A stretch of 64,000 nt of DNA from Kitasatospora cinereorecta (GTDB lineage: Bacteria; Actinomycetota; Actinomycetes; Streptomycetales; Streptomycetaceae): assembly GCF_024172095.1 (NCBI RefSeq), contig NZ_JAMZDX010000004.1, positions 372,001-436,000 on the forward strand, in the 5' to 3' direction. The notes below the pieces were generated by a model, which saw only the letters and a list, made by a program, of their open reading frames with translations, was not told where the DNA came from and searched no databases. The position numbers were made by a program, and so were the translations under genes. This document shows, piece by piece, positions 51,671 through 59,859 of the stretch (its first letter is position 1; each line of letters begins with the position of its first letter).

Positions 51671-52647
51671 CCGGCCCGGAACCAGGCCCCGGCCTCACCG
51701 GGACGGCCGCGGCGGCCGCGTCCACGGCCGTCCTGGTGCGGCCGGTGCCGGCCGTCGGCGCGGCGGTCGGGCTGCCGGCCAGCCGGCCGGCGGGCGATCC
51801 GGTCACCCTTCCTGGGCGCCGCAGGGCGGCGGCGCGGGCGCAGGCGGGTCGGCCGGTGGCGGTGCTGGCGGAGCGCGGGGACATCGGGGCGGCCGGGGTG
51901 GCGCGGGAGGTCGCGGCGCGCCTCGGCGGCGAGCGGGTCCTGCTGCTGACGCCGGGGATGCTGGCCCGCTCCCGGTGGAGCCACCGGGTCGGCCCGGACG
52001 GCCGGGCGAGCACCCGTATCGTGCTGCCGGACGGCCGGCTGCTCGACTCGGCCCAGACCGGCGCGGTGCTGCACCGCCTCGACCGGCTGCCGGCGGTCGG
52101 CCTGCGCCGCGCCGACGCCAAGGACCTGGCCTACGCCCGCACCGAACTCCTCGCCCTGCTGGCCAGTTGGCTGCTGGGGCTCGGCCCGCGGGTGCTGGGT
52201 CCGGTGAGCGCGTCCGGCGCCGCCCGGGGGTCGCTCTCGCCCACCGCGGCGCTCGCGCACGCCGCCCGCTGCGGCCTCCCGGTGGCCCGGCGCGGCGGGG
52301 CCACCCGGGTCGGCCTGCTGGACCGGCCGGCGCCGGGCGAGCGGCTGGTCCCGCACCTGGACTGGCCGGGCGGCCGCGGCGCGCCGGTCCCGGCGGACCT
52401 GCTCCCCGACCCCGGTGCCGGCCCGAGCGAGCGGCTGCTGCTGTGCGGCGAGCGCCTCGTCGGCGCGCTCGCCGGGCGGTACGCGGAGCCGTCCCGCCGG
52501 CTGGGCGCGCTGCTCGGCAGCGACCTGCTGGAACTGCGCTTCACCCGCGGCGTGCTGGCGGAGGTGGACGCGTGCCCGCCGCTCGCGGCGGCGGAGCAGC
52601 GGTCCGCGGTGGCCGAGCACCTGGTCGCCCTGGCGGAGGCCGCGTGA
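51667..52647 (+). CDS. ATP-grasp-like protein lacking the ATP-binding half (degenerate partner)
   Basis: A 326-residue protein. The segment LLDSAQTGAVLHRLDRLPAVGLRRADAKDLAYARTELLALLASWL resembles the pre-ATP-grasp region of RimK/graspetide-type ligases, and GLPVARRG follows where the first ATP-grasp strand begins, but the later metal- and ATP-site motifs (VYKS, E.N) are not found. It may be an adaptor or precursor-binding subunit for the complete ligase encoded next. It is coupled at both ends: GTGA at 51667-51670 and at 52644-52647. This family call is an inference. Confidence 0.6.
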   Translation: MTGPEPGPGLTGTAAAAASTAVLVRPVPAVGAAVGLPASRPAGDPVTLPGRRRAAARAQAGRPVAVLAERGDIGAAGVAREVAARLGGERVLLLTPGMLARSRWSHRVGPDGRASTRIVLPDGRLLDSAQTGAVLHRLDRLPAVGLRRADAKDLAYARTELLALLASWLLGLGPRVLGPVSASGAARGSLSPTAALAHAARCGLPVARRGGATRVGLLDRPAPGERLVPHLDWPGGRGAPVPADLLPDPGAGPSERLLLCGERLVGALAGRYAEPSRRLGALLGSDLLELRFTRGVLAEVDACPPLAAAEQRSAVAEHLVALAEAA

Positions 52648-53570
52648 TCCTCTTCTACGGCTGCCCGGACGACGATCCGCTCACCCGCGCCGTCGCGGCC
52701 GCCCGTGCGGCGGGCGTGGACCACCTGCTGCTGGACCAGACCCGGCTGGCCCGCTACGACCTGGTCTGCGGTCCGGGTCTGGCGGGCCGGGTCGGCGCCG
52801 AGGGCCGCACCGTGCCGCTGGACGCGGTGACCGCGGTGTACGCGCGCCCGCTCGACCCGCCGGCGGACCGCGCCGACCCGGCGGCCCGGGCCCGGACCGC
52901 GGCCTTCCACGGGTGGTTCACCGACTGGCTGGACACGGCGGACGCCCTGGTGGTCAACCGGCCGCGGGCGATGGAGTCCAACGGCTCCAAGCCGTACCAG
53001 GCGCAGCTGATCGCCCGCGCGGGCTTCGCCGTACCGGACACCCTGGTCAGCGACGACCCGGAGGAGATCCGGGCCTTCCACCGCGGCCACGGCCGGGTGG
53101 TGTACAAGTCGCTGAGCGGGATCCGGTCCATCGTCCGGGAGTTGACGGAGGCGGACGGTGCCCGGCTGCATCTGGTGCGGGCGCTGCCGACGCAGTTCCA
53201 GGCGTACGTGCCGGGGCGGGACGTGCGGGTGCACGTGGTCGGCGAGCGGGTGTTCGCGGCGGCGGTGGACTGCGCCGCGATCGACTACCGCTACGCCGGG
53301 CGCGACGGCCTGCACGCCGAGTTGAGCCGGTACGAGCTGCCGCCGGAGGTGGCGGAGCGCTCGGTGGCGCTGGCCGCCGGCCTCGGGCTGTCGCTGGCCG
53401 GGATCGACCTGCGGGTCCGCCCGGACGGGACGTGGGTGTGCTTCGAGGTCAACCCGATGCCCGCCTACAGTTACTACGAGTCGCACACCGGGCTGCCGAT
53501 CGCGGCGGCCCTGGTCGAGTTGCTGGCCGCCGCCGACCTCGGTGCGGCGCCGGCCCGTGTGGAGGTGTGA
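52644..53570 (+). CDS. ATP-grasp carboxylate-amine/ester ligase
   Basis: A 308-residue enzyme. After an N-terminal pre-grasp domain (ILFYGCPDDDPLTRAVAAARAAGVDHLLLDQ) come GSKPYQAQLIARAGFAVPDTLV, VVYKSLSGIRSIVREL (ATP-binding Lys), QFQAYVPGRDVRVHVVG, and AGIDLRVRPDGTWVCFEVNPMPAYSYYE with the metal-binding Glu and Asn. The layout matches RimK-like and graspetide-synthesising ligases, which form amide or ester bonds on peptide side chains. GTG 52644 overlaps the previous stop. Confidence 0.85.
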   Translation: MILFYGCPDDDPLTRAVAAARAAGVDHLLLDQTRLARYDLVCGPGLAGRVGAEGRTVPLDAVTAVYARPLDPPADRADPAARARTAAFHGWFTDWLDTADALVVNRPRAMESNGSKPYQAQLIARAGFAVPDTLVSDDPEEIRAFHRGHGRVVYKSLSGIRSIVRELTEADGARLHLVRALPTQFQAYVPGRDVRVHVVGERVFAAAVDCAAIDYRYAGRDGLHAELSRYELPPEVAERSVALAAGLGLSLAGIDLRVRPDGTWVCFEVNPMPAYSYYESHTGLPIAAALVELLAAADLGAAPARVEV

Positions 53571-53573
53571 GCC

Positions 53574-53876
53574 ATGGTCGCTCCGGTCGAGAACCTCACC
53601 GCCCTGCGCATCCGGGTGGCCGCGATCGGCCCCCATCCGCGCCTGCCCGACTGGGACCTGGCCGCGGTGGACGTGCTGTCGGCCGCGCCCGTCCCGGGGC
53701 TGAGCGATCTGCTGTCCTCGCGGGTCGGGCAGCGGATCGACCTGGCCGTGCCGGCCAAGCAGGCCGACGGGCTGCACCCCGGGATCGTGGCCGACCTGCG
53801 CGCCCGCCTCGCGGTGGGCGAGGTGCTGGCCGAACGCGACCCGGCCGAGGGCGACTTCACCATCGAGAACCCCTGA
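53574..53876 (+). CDS. Small hypothetical protein of the ATP-grasp cassette, 100 residues
   Basis: Unknown. It reads ENLTALRIRVAAIGPHPRLPDWDLAAVDVLSAAPVPGLSDLLSSRVGQRIDLAVP with a beta-strand-rich middle and an acidic end (ERDPAEGDFTIENP). It starts 3 bases after the ligase stop, so it belongs to the same transcript. No leader-core layout or Cys/Lys/Thr-rich tail typical of RiPP precursors is present, so it is more likely a third component than the substrate. Confidence 0.65.
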   Translation: MVAPVENLTALRIRVAAIGPHPRLPDWDLAAVDVLSAAPVPGLSDLLSSRVGQRIDLAVPAKQADGLHPGIVADLRARLAVGEVLAERDPAEGDFTIENP

Positions 53877-53952
53877 CCGGGCCGCCCTCGTCGGGGGCGG
53901 CACCAAGGCGCAAATCGGGTGCGGCGGGGACTTGCAACTGCTTGGATGCCCC

Positions 53953-54777
53953 GTGACCATTTCTGACGCCACCCTGCTCGACCGGATCGAGCGCTTCTAC
54001 GACGCCGTCCCCCGCGCCGCCGCCCGCGCGGAGGACTTCGGCCCGCTCACCCTGTTCGTCCGCAAGGACCCGGGCTTCGCGTACTACGCCCGCCCGACGG
54101 TCGACGGCTGCGCCGAGGTGGGCGCGGCGGAGGTGGCCCGGGTGCGGGCCCGGCAGCGGGAACTCGGCGTGCCGGAGAGCTTCGAGTGGGTGGCCGAGAC
54201 CGCCCCGGCGCTGCGGGCCGCCGTCGAGGCGGACGGCCTGCCGGTCAACGAGCACCCGCTGATGGTCCTCGACGGCGACGGTCCGGCGCCCGGCGGCGAC
54301 CCGGACGGCATCGAGGTCCGGATCGTGCCGGCCGGCGACCCGCTGCTCGCCGCGGCGATCGCCGTTCCCCGCCTCGCCTTCGGGGAGCCCGGCACCGGGG
54401 TCGGCTCCGCCGGTCCGGCCGAACTGGCCGACGCCACGGCGGAGGCCGCCCGGGACGGCTCGGTGGCGCGGCTGACCGCGCGGATCGACGCCGGGCTGTC
54501 CGCGGTCGCGGTGGCCGTCGACGCGGACGGCACGGTGCTCTGCTCGGGCCAGCACCAGTGGGTGGACGAGGTCGCCGAACTGGTCGGCATCGGCACCCTG
54601 CCCGCCGCCCGCCGGCGCGGCCTGGCCCGGGCGGTCACCGCCTGCCTGGCCGCCGACGCCCGTGCGCGCGGCGTGCGGACGGTCTTCCTCAGCGCGAGCG
54701 ACGACGCGGTGGCCCGGGTGTACGGCTCGGTGGGGTTCCGGCGGATCGCCACCGCCCTCATCGCCGAGCCGCACTGA
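53953..54777 (+). CDS. GNAT-family acetyltransferase with N-terminal extension
   Basis: A 274-residue protein. The C-terminal domain has ELVGIGTLPAARRRGLARAVTACLAADARARG, the acetyl-CoA loop, and VARVYGSVGFRRIATALI. The N-terminal half (about 1-120) is a divergent GNAT-like or substrate domain. GTG 53953 is used; TTGGAT ends 5 bases upstream, so it may be leaderless. It follows the ATP-grasp cassette but with its own likely promoter. Confidence 0.78.
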   Translation: MTISDATLLDRIERFYDAVPRAAARAEDFGPLTLFVRKDPGFAYYARPTVDGCAEVGAAEVARVRARQRELGVPESFEWVAETAPALRAAVEADGLPVNEHPLMVLDGDGPAPGGDPDGIEVRIVPAGDPLLAAAIAVPRLAFGEPGTGVGSAGPAELADATAEAARDGSVARLTARIDAGLSAVAVAVDADGTVLCSGQHQWVDEVAELVGIGTLPAARRRGLARAVTACLAADARARGVRTVFLSASDDAVARVYGSVGFRRIATALIAEPH

Positions 54778-54813
54778 GCCCGCCGCACCTGGCCCGGTGC
54801 ACGGAACCCGCGG

Positions 54814-55707
54814 TCACTCCGGCGGGAGCGGGTCCGCCCGTTCCAGCAGCCCCGCCAGCAGGTCGCCGTGCTCGGCGACCCGGGCGAGCACCTGCTCGGG
54901 GCTGAACGCGAGGTCGTCCGGCGAGCCGCACTGCTCCACCTCGGTCCAGGCGAGCGGGGTGGAGACGCCGGGGACGGCGGTGGCCCGCAGGGTGTAGGGC
55001 GCGGCGGTGGTCTTGGCGGTGGCGTTCTGCGACCAGTCGACGAAGACCCGGCCGCTGCGCAGCGCCTTCGCCATCCGGGCGACCACCAGGGTCGGGTGCT
55101 CGCGGGCGAGCGTCTCGGCGAGCGCCCGCGCGTAGCCGCCGACCCGGGCGGCGGGGGTGGGCGGCAGCGCCGCGTACAGGTGCAGGCCCTTGCTGCCGGA
55201 GGTCTTGGGGTGGGCGGTGAGGCCGTCGGCGGCAAGCCGGTCGCGGATCAGCAGGGCGACCCGGCAGCAGTCGGTGAGGTCGGCGCCGGGTCCGGGGTCG
55301 AGGTCGACGACCAGGCGGTCGTGGTGGTCGGGTCCGGTGTCGGCCGTCCACTGGGGGACGTGCAGTTCCAGGGCGTAGCCGTTGGCGACGGTCATCAGGG
55401 TGGCGAGGTCGTCGACGGCGACGCGTTCCTTGGGGCCCTCGTGGCTGGGGGCGGTGACGGTGCGTACCCAGGCGGGCAGGCCGGGTGGCGGGTTCTTGGC
55501 GAAGAAGCCCTCCTCGCCGATGCCGGCGGGGAAGCGCAGGAAGGTCGCGGGCCGGCCGCGCAGGTGCGGCAGCAGGGCGGGCGCGACCTGGGCGTAGTAG
55601 TAGAGGGCCTCGCCCTTGGTCCATCCGGTGGCCGGCCACAGCACCTTGTCGAGGTGGGACAGGACCAGTCGGCGGCCTTCGACTTCCGTGACCTGGCGCT
55701 CGGGCAT
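54814..55707 (-). CDS. ligD: Non-homologous end-joining DNA ligase D polymerase-domain protein
   Basis: A 297-residue stand-alone archaeo-eukaryotic primase-type polymerase (LigD-Pol). SHLDKVLWPATGWTKGEALYYYAQVAP, FLRFPAGI, LVVDLDPGPGAD with the metal-binding Asp pair, KTSGSKGLHLY and FVDWSQNATAKTTAAPYTLRA are all family motifs. It adds nucleotides at broken ends before ligation. No ligase domain is fused here. It is divergent from ku across 32 bp, so the two are probably co-regulated. Confidence 0.92.
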   Translation of the reverse strand: MPERQVTEVEGRRLVLSHLDKVLWPATGWTKGEALYYYAQVAPALLPHLRGRPATFLRFPAGIGEEGFFAKNPPPGLPAWVRTVTAPSHEGPKERVAVDDLATLMTVANGYALELHVPQWTADTGPDHHDRLVVDLDPGPGADLTDCCRVALLIRDRLAADGLTAHPKTSGSKGLHLYAALPPTPAARVGGYARALAETLAREHPTLVVARMAKALRSGRVFVDWSQNATAKTTAAPYTLRATAVPGVSTPLAWTEVEQCGSPDDLAFSPEQVLARVAEHGDLLAGLLERADPLPPE

Positions 55708-55739
55708 ACCGTGGTAAATCCCCGCGAAAAGGACCGGTT

Positions 55740-56702
55740 ATGCCGCAGGTCACCTGGAAAGGCGTCATCACGTTCGGGCTGGTCAGCGTGCCCGTCCAGC
55801 TGTACTCGGCGACCGAGGAGCACAGCGGTCCCACCCTGCACCAGGTGCACGCCGAGGACGGCTCCCGGATCCGGCTGAAGCGCTTCTGCGAGGCCGAGGG
55901 CGTCGAGGTGCCGTACGGCGAGATCGCCAAGGGCTACGAGAGCGAGGACGGCCGCCAGGTGGTGCTGGACGACGACGACCTCGCCCAGCTGCCGCTGCCC
56001 AGCAAGAAGGTGGTCGACGTGCTCGCCTTCGTGCCGGCCGAGACCATCGACCCGCTGATGTACTCCAAGGCGTACTACGTGGCCACCGCCGACAAGGCGC
56101 CCGCCAAGCCGTACGTGCTGCTGCGCGACGCGCTGCGCGAGTCGGGCCAGATCGCGGTGACCAAGGTGACCATGCGGACCCGCGAGTCGCTGGCGGTGCT
56201 GCGGGTGCACGGGGACGCGCTGGTGCTGCAGACCTGCCTGTGGCCGGACGAGGTGCGCTCGGCGGAGGGGATCGCGCCGGACGAGAAGGTCACCGTCCGC
56301 CCGCAGGAGCTGAAGATGGCCCGCTCGCTGATGGACACCCTCTCCGAGGACTTCGACCTCTCCGCCCTGCACGACGAGTACCAGGCGGCGCTGCAGCAGG
56401 TGATCGACGCCAAGCTGGCCGGGGTGGAGGCCCCGCACGGCGAGGAGCCCGCGCCGGCGGGCGGTGCCGATGTGATCGACCTGATGGCGGTGCTGCGCAG
56501 CAGCGTGCAGGCGGCCCGGAGCGAGCACGCGAAGGCGGCCGGCCGGGCCGAGCCGGCGCCCGCCGAGGAGGCGGAGCCGGCGCCGAGGAAACGGGCCGCG
56601 CCGCGCAAGAAGGCCGCCGCCGAGAAGCCGGCCCCGGCGAAGAAGACCGCCGCCGCCAAGAAGACGGCGGCCAAGAAGTCCGCCCCGCGCCGGGCCTCCT
56701 GA
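55740..56702 (+). CDS. ku: Ku protein, DNA double-strand break end binding
   Basis: A 320-residue bacterial Ku. The core (WKGVITFGLVSVPVQLYSATEEHS, YESEDGRQVVLDDDDLAQL, AKPYVLLRDALRESG, PQELKMARSLMDTLSEDFD) binds ends as a homodimer ring. Residues about 255-320 are a Lys/Ala/Pro/Glu tail (AKKTAAAKKTAAKKS) typical of actinobacterial Ku and able to bind DNA or recruit ligase. AAAGGA precedes ATG 55740. Confidence 0.95.
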   Translation: MPQVTWKGVITFGLVSVPVQLYSATEEHSGPTLHQVHAEDGSRIRLKRFCEAEGVEVPYGEIAKGYESEDGRQVVLDDDDLAQLPLPSKKVVDVLAFVPAETIDPLMYSKAYYVATADKAPAKPYVLLRDALRESGQIAVTKVTMRTRESLAVLRVHGDALVLQTCLWPDEVRSAEGIAPDEKVTVRPQELKMARSLMDTLSEDFDLSALHDEYQAALQQVIDAKLAGVEAPHGEEPAPAGGADVIDLMAVLRSSVQAARSEHAKAAGRAEPAPAEEAEPAPRKRAAPRKKAAAEKPAPAKKTAAAKKTAAKKSAPRRAS

Positions 56703-56871
56703 CCGTCCGCCACCCACCGGCGGCGCCCGTGCGGCGGCACGGGCCGGTGCACGGGCGGATGCACGGGCGATTGCCGCGAACTCGTGCGGGCGGCCCGCTT
56801 TGGAACGAGGCCGCGGCGGGCACCACCAAGGGGCGCGGGCAACGATGCCCGCTGGCACCGGAGGTGAGCCG

Positions 56872-57183
56872 ATGGACGGGCCCGCACTCTCCCACCGTGA
56901 ACTGCTGATCCTCGGTCAGATCGAGGCCGCGCTGCGCACCGACCGCCTGCTGGAGCGCCGGCTGCGCACCATGCGGTTCTCCCGTTCCGGCCGGCTGCGC
57001 CGCGCGCTCCGCCGCCGCCCGCAGCTGCTGGTCGGCGTGCTGGCGGTGCTGCTCGTCCTCTCCTCCGCCCTGCTCGCCACCGGCGTGGTGCTCGGGCTGC
57101 CGCTGCTCATCGCGGCGGTGGCCTCCGCCTGGGCGGCCGGGTTCGCCGGCCTCCTGCTCTTCACCCGCCGCCACGCACCGTGA
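56872..57183 (+). CDS. DUF3040-family small membrane protein
   Basis: A 103-residue protein. The N-terminus (LSHRELLILGQIEAALRTDRLLERRLRTM) is the DUF3040 pattern, and two hydrophobic segments follow (LLVGVLAVLLVLSSALLATGVVL and LIAAVASAWAAGFAGLLLF). GGAGGTGA precedes ATG 56872 by a few bases, which decides against the 24 extra residues upstream. Function unknown; common in Streptomyces. Confidence 0.75.
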   Translation: MDGPALSHRELLILGQIEAALRTDRLLERRLRTMRFSRSGRLRRALRRRPQLLVGVLAVLLVLSSALLATGVVLGLPLLIAAVASAWAAGFAGLLLFTRRHAP

Positions 57184-57195
57184 CCGGAGGGGGCA

Positions 57196-58044
57196 TCAGA
57201 GACCCGGGAGGCCGGTCCGGACGCCGTCGAGGGCGTGCGAGCAGACGCAGTCACGGGTGGCGGGGAGGCTCTCCAGGGCCTTGAAGAGCACGGTGCGCAG
57301 CCGGTCCACATTGCGGGCGAACACGGCGAGCACCTCGGCGTGGGTGACGCCCTCGCCGGTCTCCACGCCCGCGTCGAGGTCGGTGACCAGGGCGAGGGAG
57401 GTGTAGCAGACGCCGAGCTCGCGGGCGAGGGCCGCCTCGGGGTGGCCGGTCATGCCGACCACGGACCAGCCGTTGGCGGTGTACCAGCGGGACTCGGCGC
57501 GGGTGGAGAAGCGCGGCCCCTCGATCACCACCAGCGTCCCGCCGTCGACCGGCTCCCAGGCGTGGTCCCGGGCCGCGGCGACGACGGCGCGCCGGCCGTC
57601 CGGGCAGTACGGGTCGGCGAGCGACACGTGCACCACCTCGGGCACGGTGCCGTCGGGCAGCGGCAGTCCGTCGTAGAAGGTCTGGACGCGGCCGGAGGTG
57701 CGGTCGGCGAACTGGTCGGGGACGACCAGCGTGCCGGGGCCGTACTCGGGGCGCAGTCCGCCGACGGCGCACGGGCCGAGCACCTGGCGCACTCCGAGCG
57801 CGTGCAACGCCCAGAGGTTGGCGCGGTAGTTGATCCGGTGCGGGGGCAGCCGGTGGCCGCGGCCGTGCCGGGGCAGGAAGGCGACCGGGCGGCCGGCCAC
57901 CGCGCCGAGGAAGACCGAGTCGCTGGGCGGGCCGTACGGGGTCTCGACGGCGACCTCGACCACGTCGTCGAGCAGGGCGTACAGGCCGGAGCCGCCGATC
58001 ACGCCGATCTCGGCGGCGGGCGTGCCGGTGGTGACGTCGGCCAT
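57196..58044 (-). CDS. 5'-methylthioadenosine phosphorylase-type nucleoside phosphorylase
   Basis: A 282-residue PNP-family phosphorylase cleaving MTA or a related nucleoside to adenine and methylthioribose-1-phosphate. EIGVIGGSGLYAL, FLPRHGRGHRLPPHRINYRANLWAL, GTLVVPDQFADRT, VIEGPRFSTRAESRWY and MTGHPEAALARELG mark the phosphate, ribose and base sites. In the base pocket the final segment reads LVTDLDAG, with two Asp, favouring an amino-purine. No methionine-salvage partners are nearby. Confidence 0.9.
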   Translation of the reverse strand: MADVTTGTPAAEIGVIGGSGLYALLDDVVEVAVETPYGPPSDSVFLGAVAGRPVAFLPRHGRGHRLPPHRINYRANLWALHALGVRQVLGPCAVGGLRPEYGPGTLVVPDQFADRTSGRVQTFYDGLPLPDGTVPEVVHVSLADPYCPDGRRAVVAAARDHAWEPVDGGTLVVIEGPRFSTRAESRWYTANGWSVVGMTGHPEAALARELGVCYTSLALVTDLDAGVETGEGVTHAEVLAVFARNVDRLRTVLFKALESLPATRDCVCSHALDGVRTGLPGL

Positions 58045-58217
58045 GGCTCTCCCTGGTTCACCGGGGTCCGGGTCGCGGGGGCGGCGCCGCCCCCGCCGTC
58101 CACCCTACGGTCCCGGGGCCCCGGCAGCGCCCGGTACGGGACGGACGACCCTGCGGTCCTTACCGCGGCGGGGCGGCGAAGCGTACAGTGACAGCCTCGG
58201 CGGACAGGAGTGACGGG

Positions 58218-58955
58218 ATGGACATCCGGACGGCGGCGCACCACCCGACGGTGGGTGCGCACCGGGCGCTGGGCTGGCGGGTGCGGCCCGAGTCGCCGAC
58301 GGCGGCGGTCCTGGTGCTGCACGGCGGCCAGGAGTACGGCGAGCACGCGCCGGGCCGGGTGAACCTGCCGGGTCTGCGGATGCGCGGCTTCGCCCGCTCG
58401 GTGGAGCGCGGGACGGCCGGGGCGGGGGTGGCGGTCGGCGTGGTGCGCTACCGCTGCCGCGGCTGGAACGGCGACCGGGCGGACGCGGCGCAGGACGCGC
58501 TGGCCGCGCTGTCGGACCTGGCGGAGGAGCTGGGCCCGGTGCCGACGGTGCTGATCGGGCACTCGATGGGCGGCCGGGCGGCGCTGCGGGCGGGCGGGCA
58601 TCCGTGCGTGACCGGGGTGGTGGCGCTGGCGCCGTGGTGTCCGCGGGACGAGCCGACCGGGCACCTGGCGGGCCACCGGGTGCTGATGCTGCACGGCGAC
58701 CGCGACCGGGTGACCTCGCCCGCCGACACCGACCTGTTCGCGGCCCGGGCGCGGGCGGCGGGCGCGCAGGTGGCCGGCTACCGGGTGACCGGCAGCGGGC
58801 ACACCCTGCTGCGGCGGGCCGCCGACTGGCACCGGACCACCGCCGCGCTCACCCTCGGCCTGCTGGGCCTGGCCGAGCTGCCCGCCGACATCGCGGCGGC
58901 GCTGGCGGCCGACGACCCGGACGCATCGGGCGGTCTGGCGCTCCCGCTGGGCTGA
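58218..58955 (+). CDS. Alpha/beta hydrolase (dienelactone hydrolase-like)
   Basis: A 245-residue hydrolase. VLVLHGGQEYGEH is the oxyanion region, LIGHSMGGRAALRA the nucleophile elbow, LMLHGDRDRVTS the acidic residue and GSGHTLLRRA the catalytic His. AGGAG stands 7 bases before ATG 58218; a longer frame from 58188 is weaker. TACAGT upstream may be its -10. Substrate unknown. Confidence 0.85.
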   Translation: MDIRTAAHHPTVGAHRALGWRVRPESPTAAVLVLHGGQEYGEHAPGRVNLPGLRMRGFARSVERGTAGAGVAVGVVRYRCRGWNGDRADAAQDALAALSDLAEELGPVPTVLIGHSMGGRAALRAGGHPCVTGVVALAPWCPRDEPTGHLAGHRVLMLHGDRDRVTSPADTDLFAARARAAGAQVAGYRVTGSGHTLLRRAADWHRTTAALTLGLLGLAELPADIAAALAADDPDASGGLALPLG

Positions 58956-58989
58956 CCGCGGGCCGGTCCGAAAAAACTTTTCGCCGGCG

Positions 58990-59016
58990 TTGAACCCATC
59001 CGGGGCGGCAGCCGTG
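58990..59016 (+). promoter_or_regulatory. ECF-type promoter of the lipoprotein gene (TTGAACC-N16-CGTG)
   Basis: TTGAACC at 58990-58996 and CGTG at 59013-59016 are spaced 16 bases apart. The same pair with the same spacing precedes the ECF sigma gene (59798-59824), and the preceding base is G in both. This points to recognition by the sigma factor encoded nearby. Confidence 0.65.
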
Positions 59017-59082
59017 TGGAGGGTGCACGCGCCTTTACGGCGCATCCCACACCAACACACCTGTCACCAGGGGGAGTTCGCC

Positions 59083-59676
59083 ATGCCCGTTACCGTTCGC
59101 AACCGCCGTCTGCTCGCCGTCTCCGGGCTCGCCGCCCTGCTGCTCACCGCGACCGCGTGCAGCAGCAGCGGCGACCAGGGCTACGGCAAGCCCGCCGCCG
59201 CCCCGGCGGCCGCGGCCCCCGCGTCCGCCGCGGCCGGCGCCGCCGCGGGAGCCGCCACCGAGGGCACCAAGCTGCTCGCCGCCACCTCGGCCGGCCTCGG
59301 ACCGATCGTCACGGACGCGGCCGGCCGCACCCTGTACCGCTTCGACAAGGACACCGCCAAGCCCTCGGCCAGCATGTGCACCGACGCCTGCGCCGCGAAG
59401 TGGCCGCCGGTCCCGGCCCAGGACAAGGTCGACGTCACCGGCGTCGACTCGGCGCTGGTCGGCAGCATCATCCGGCCCGACGGGACCAAGCAGCTGACCC
59501 TGGGCGGCTGGCCGCTGTACCGGTACGCGGGCGACAGCTCGCCGGGCCAGACCAACGGGCAGGGCGTCGGCGGCACCTGGTTCGCCAGCACGCCCGCCGG
59601 CAAGAAGGCCCAGGCGCAGACGCAGTCCGCCCCGGCGCAGAGCCAGCCCACCGGCGGCACCTCGTACGGGTACTGA
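59083..59676 (+). CDS. COG4315-type lipoprotein
   Basis: A 197-residue exported lipoprotein. The N-terminus ends in the lipobox-like LTATACSS. After an Ala/Pro-rich linker come two COG4315 repeats: GPIVTDAAGRTLYRFDKDTAKPSASMCTDACAAKWPPV and GSIIRPDGTKQLTLGGWPLYRYAGDSSPGQTNGQGVGGTWF. The Cys pair and Trp pattern suggest a redox or ligand-binding surface role; not known. GGGGGAG precedes ATG 59083. It shares a promoter motif with the ECF operon downstream. Confidence 0.88.
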   Translation: MPVTVRNRRLLAVSGLAALLLTATACSSSGDQGYGKPAAAPAAAAPASAAAGAAAGAATEGTKLLAATSAGLGPIVTDAAGRTLYRFDKDTAKPSASMCTDACAAKWPPVPAQDKVDVTGVDSALVGSIIRPDGTKQLTLGGWPLYRYAGDSSPGQTNGQGVGGTWFASTPAGKKAQAQTQSAPAQSQPTGGTSYGY

Positions 59677-59797
59677 CCGTCCCGGCCCGCCCCGGAACCG
59701 ACCGGCCGCCGGACGGGAGGCCCACCCCGCAGCCTCCCGCGCCCGGCGGCCGGTCATCCGCCGTTCCGGGCACCGGGCATGATTTCCGCCGGAACGG

Positions 59798-59824
59798 TTG
59801 AACCGGTCGGCCGCGTCGTACGTG
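59798..59824 (+). promoter_or_regulatory. ECF-type promoter of the sigma/anti-sigma operon (TTGAACC-N16-CGTG)
   Basis: TTGAACC at 59798-59804 and CGTG at 59821-59824 match the lipoprotein promoter exactly in both boxes and in spacing. This implies autoregulation. Confidence 0.65.
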
Positions 59825-59859
59825 CTGCTCCCCGGTACCTGATGACGGAGGAATGGCGG

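Noticed and set aside
56739-56775. Direct repeats GGTGCACGGGC / GGATGCACGGGC
   Set aside because: Too short and degenerate to call; probably compositional.
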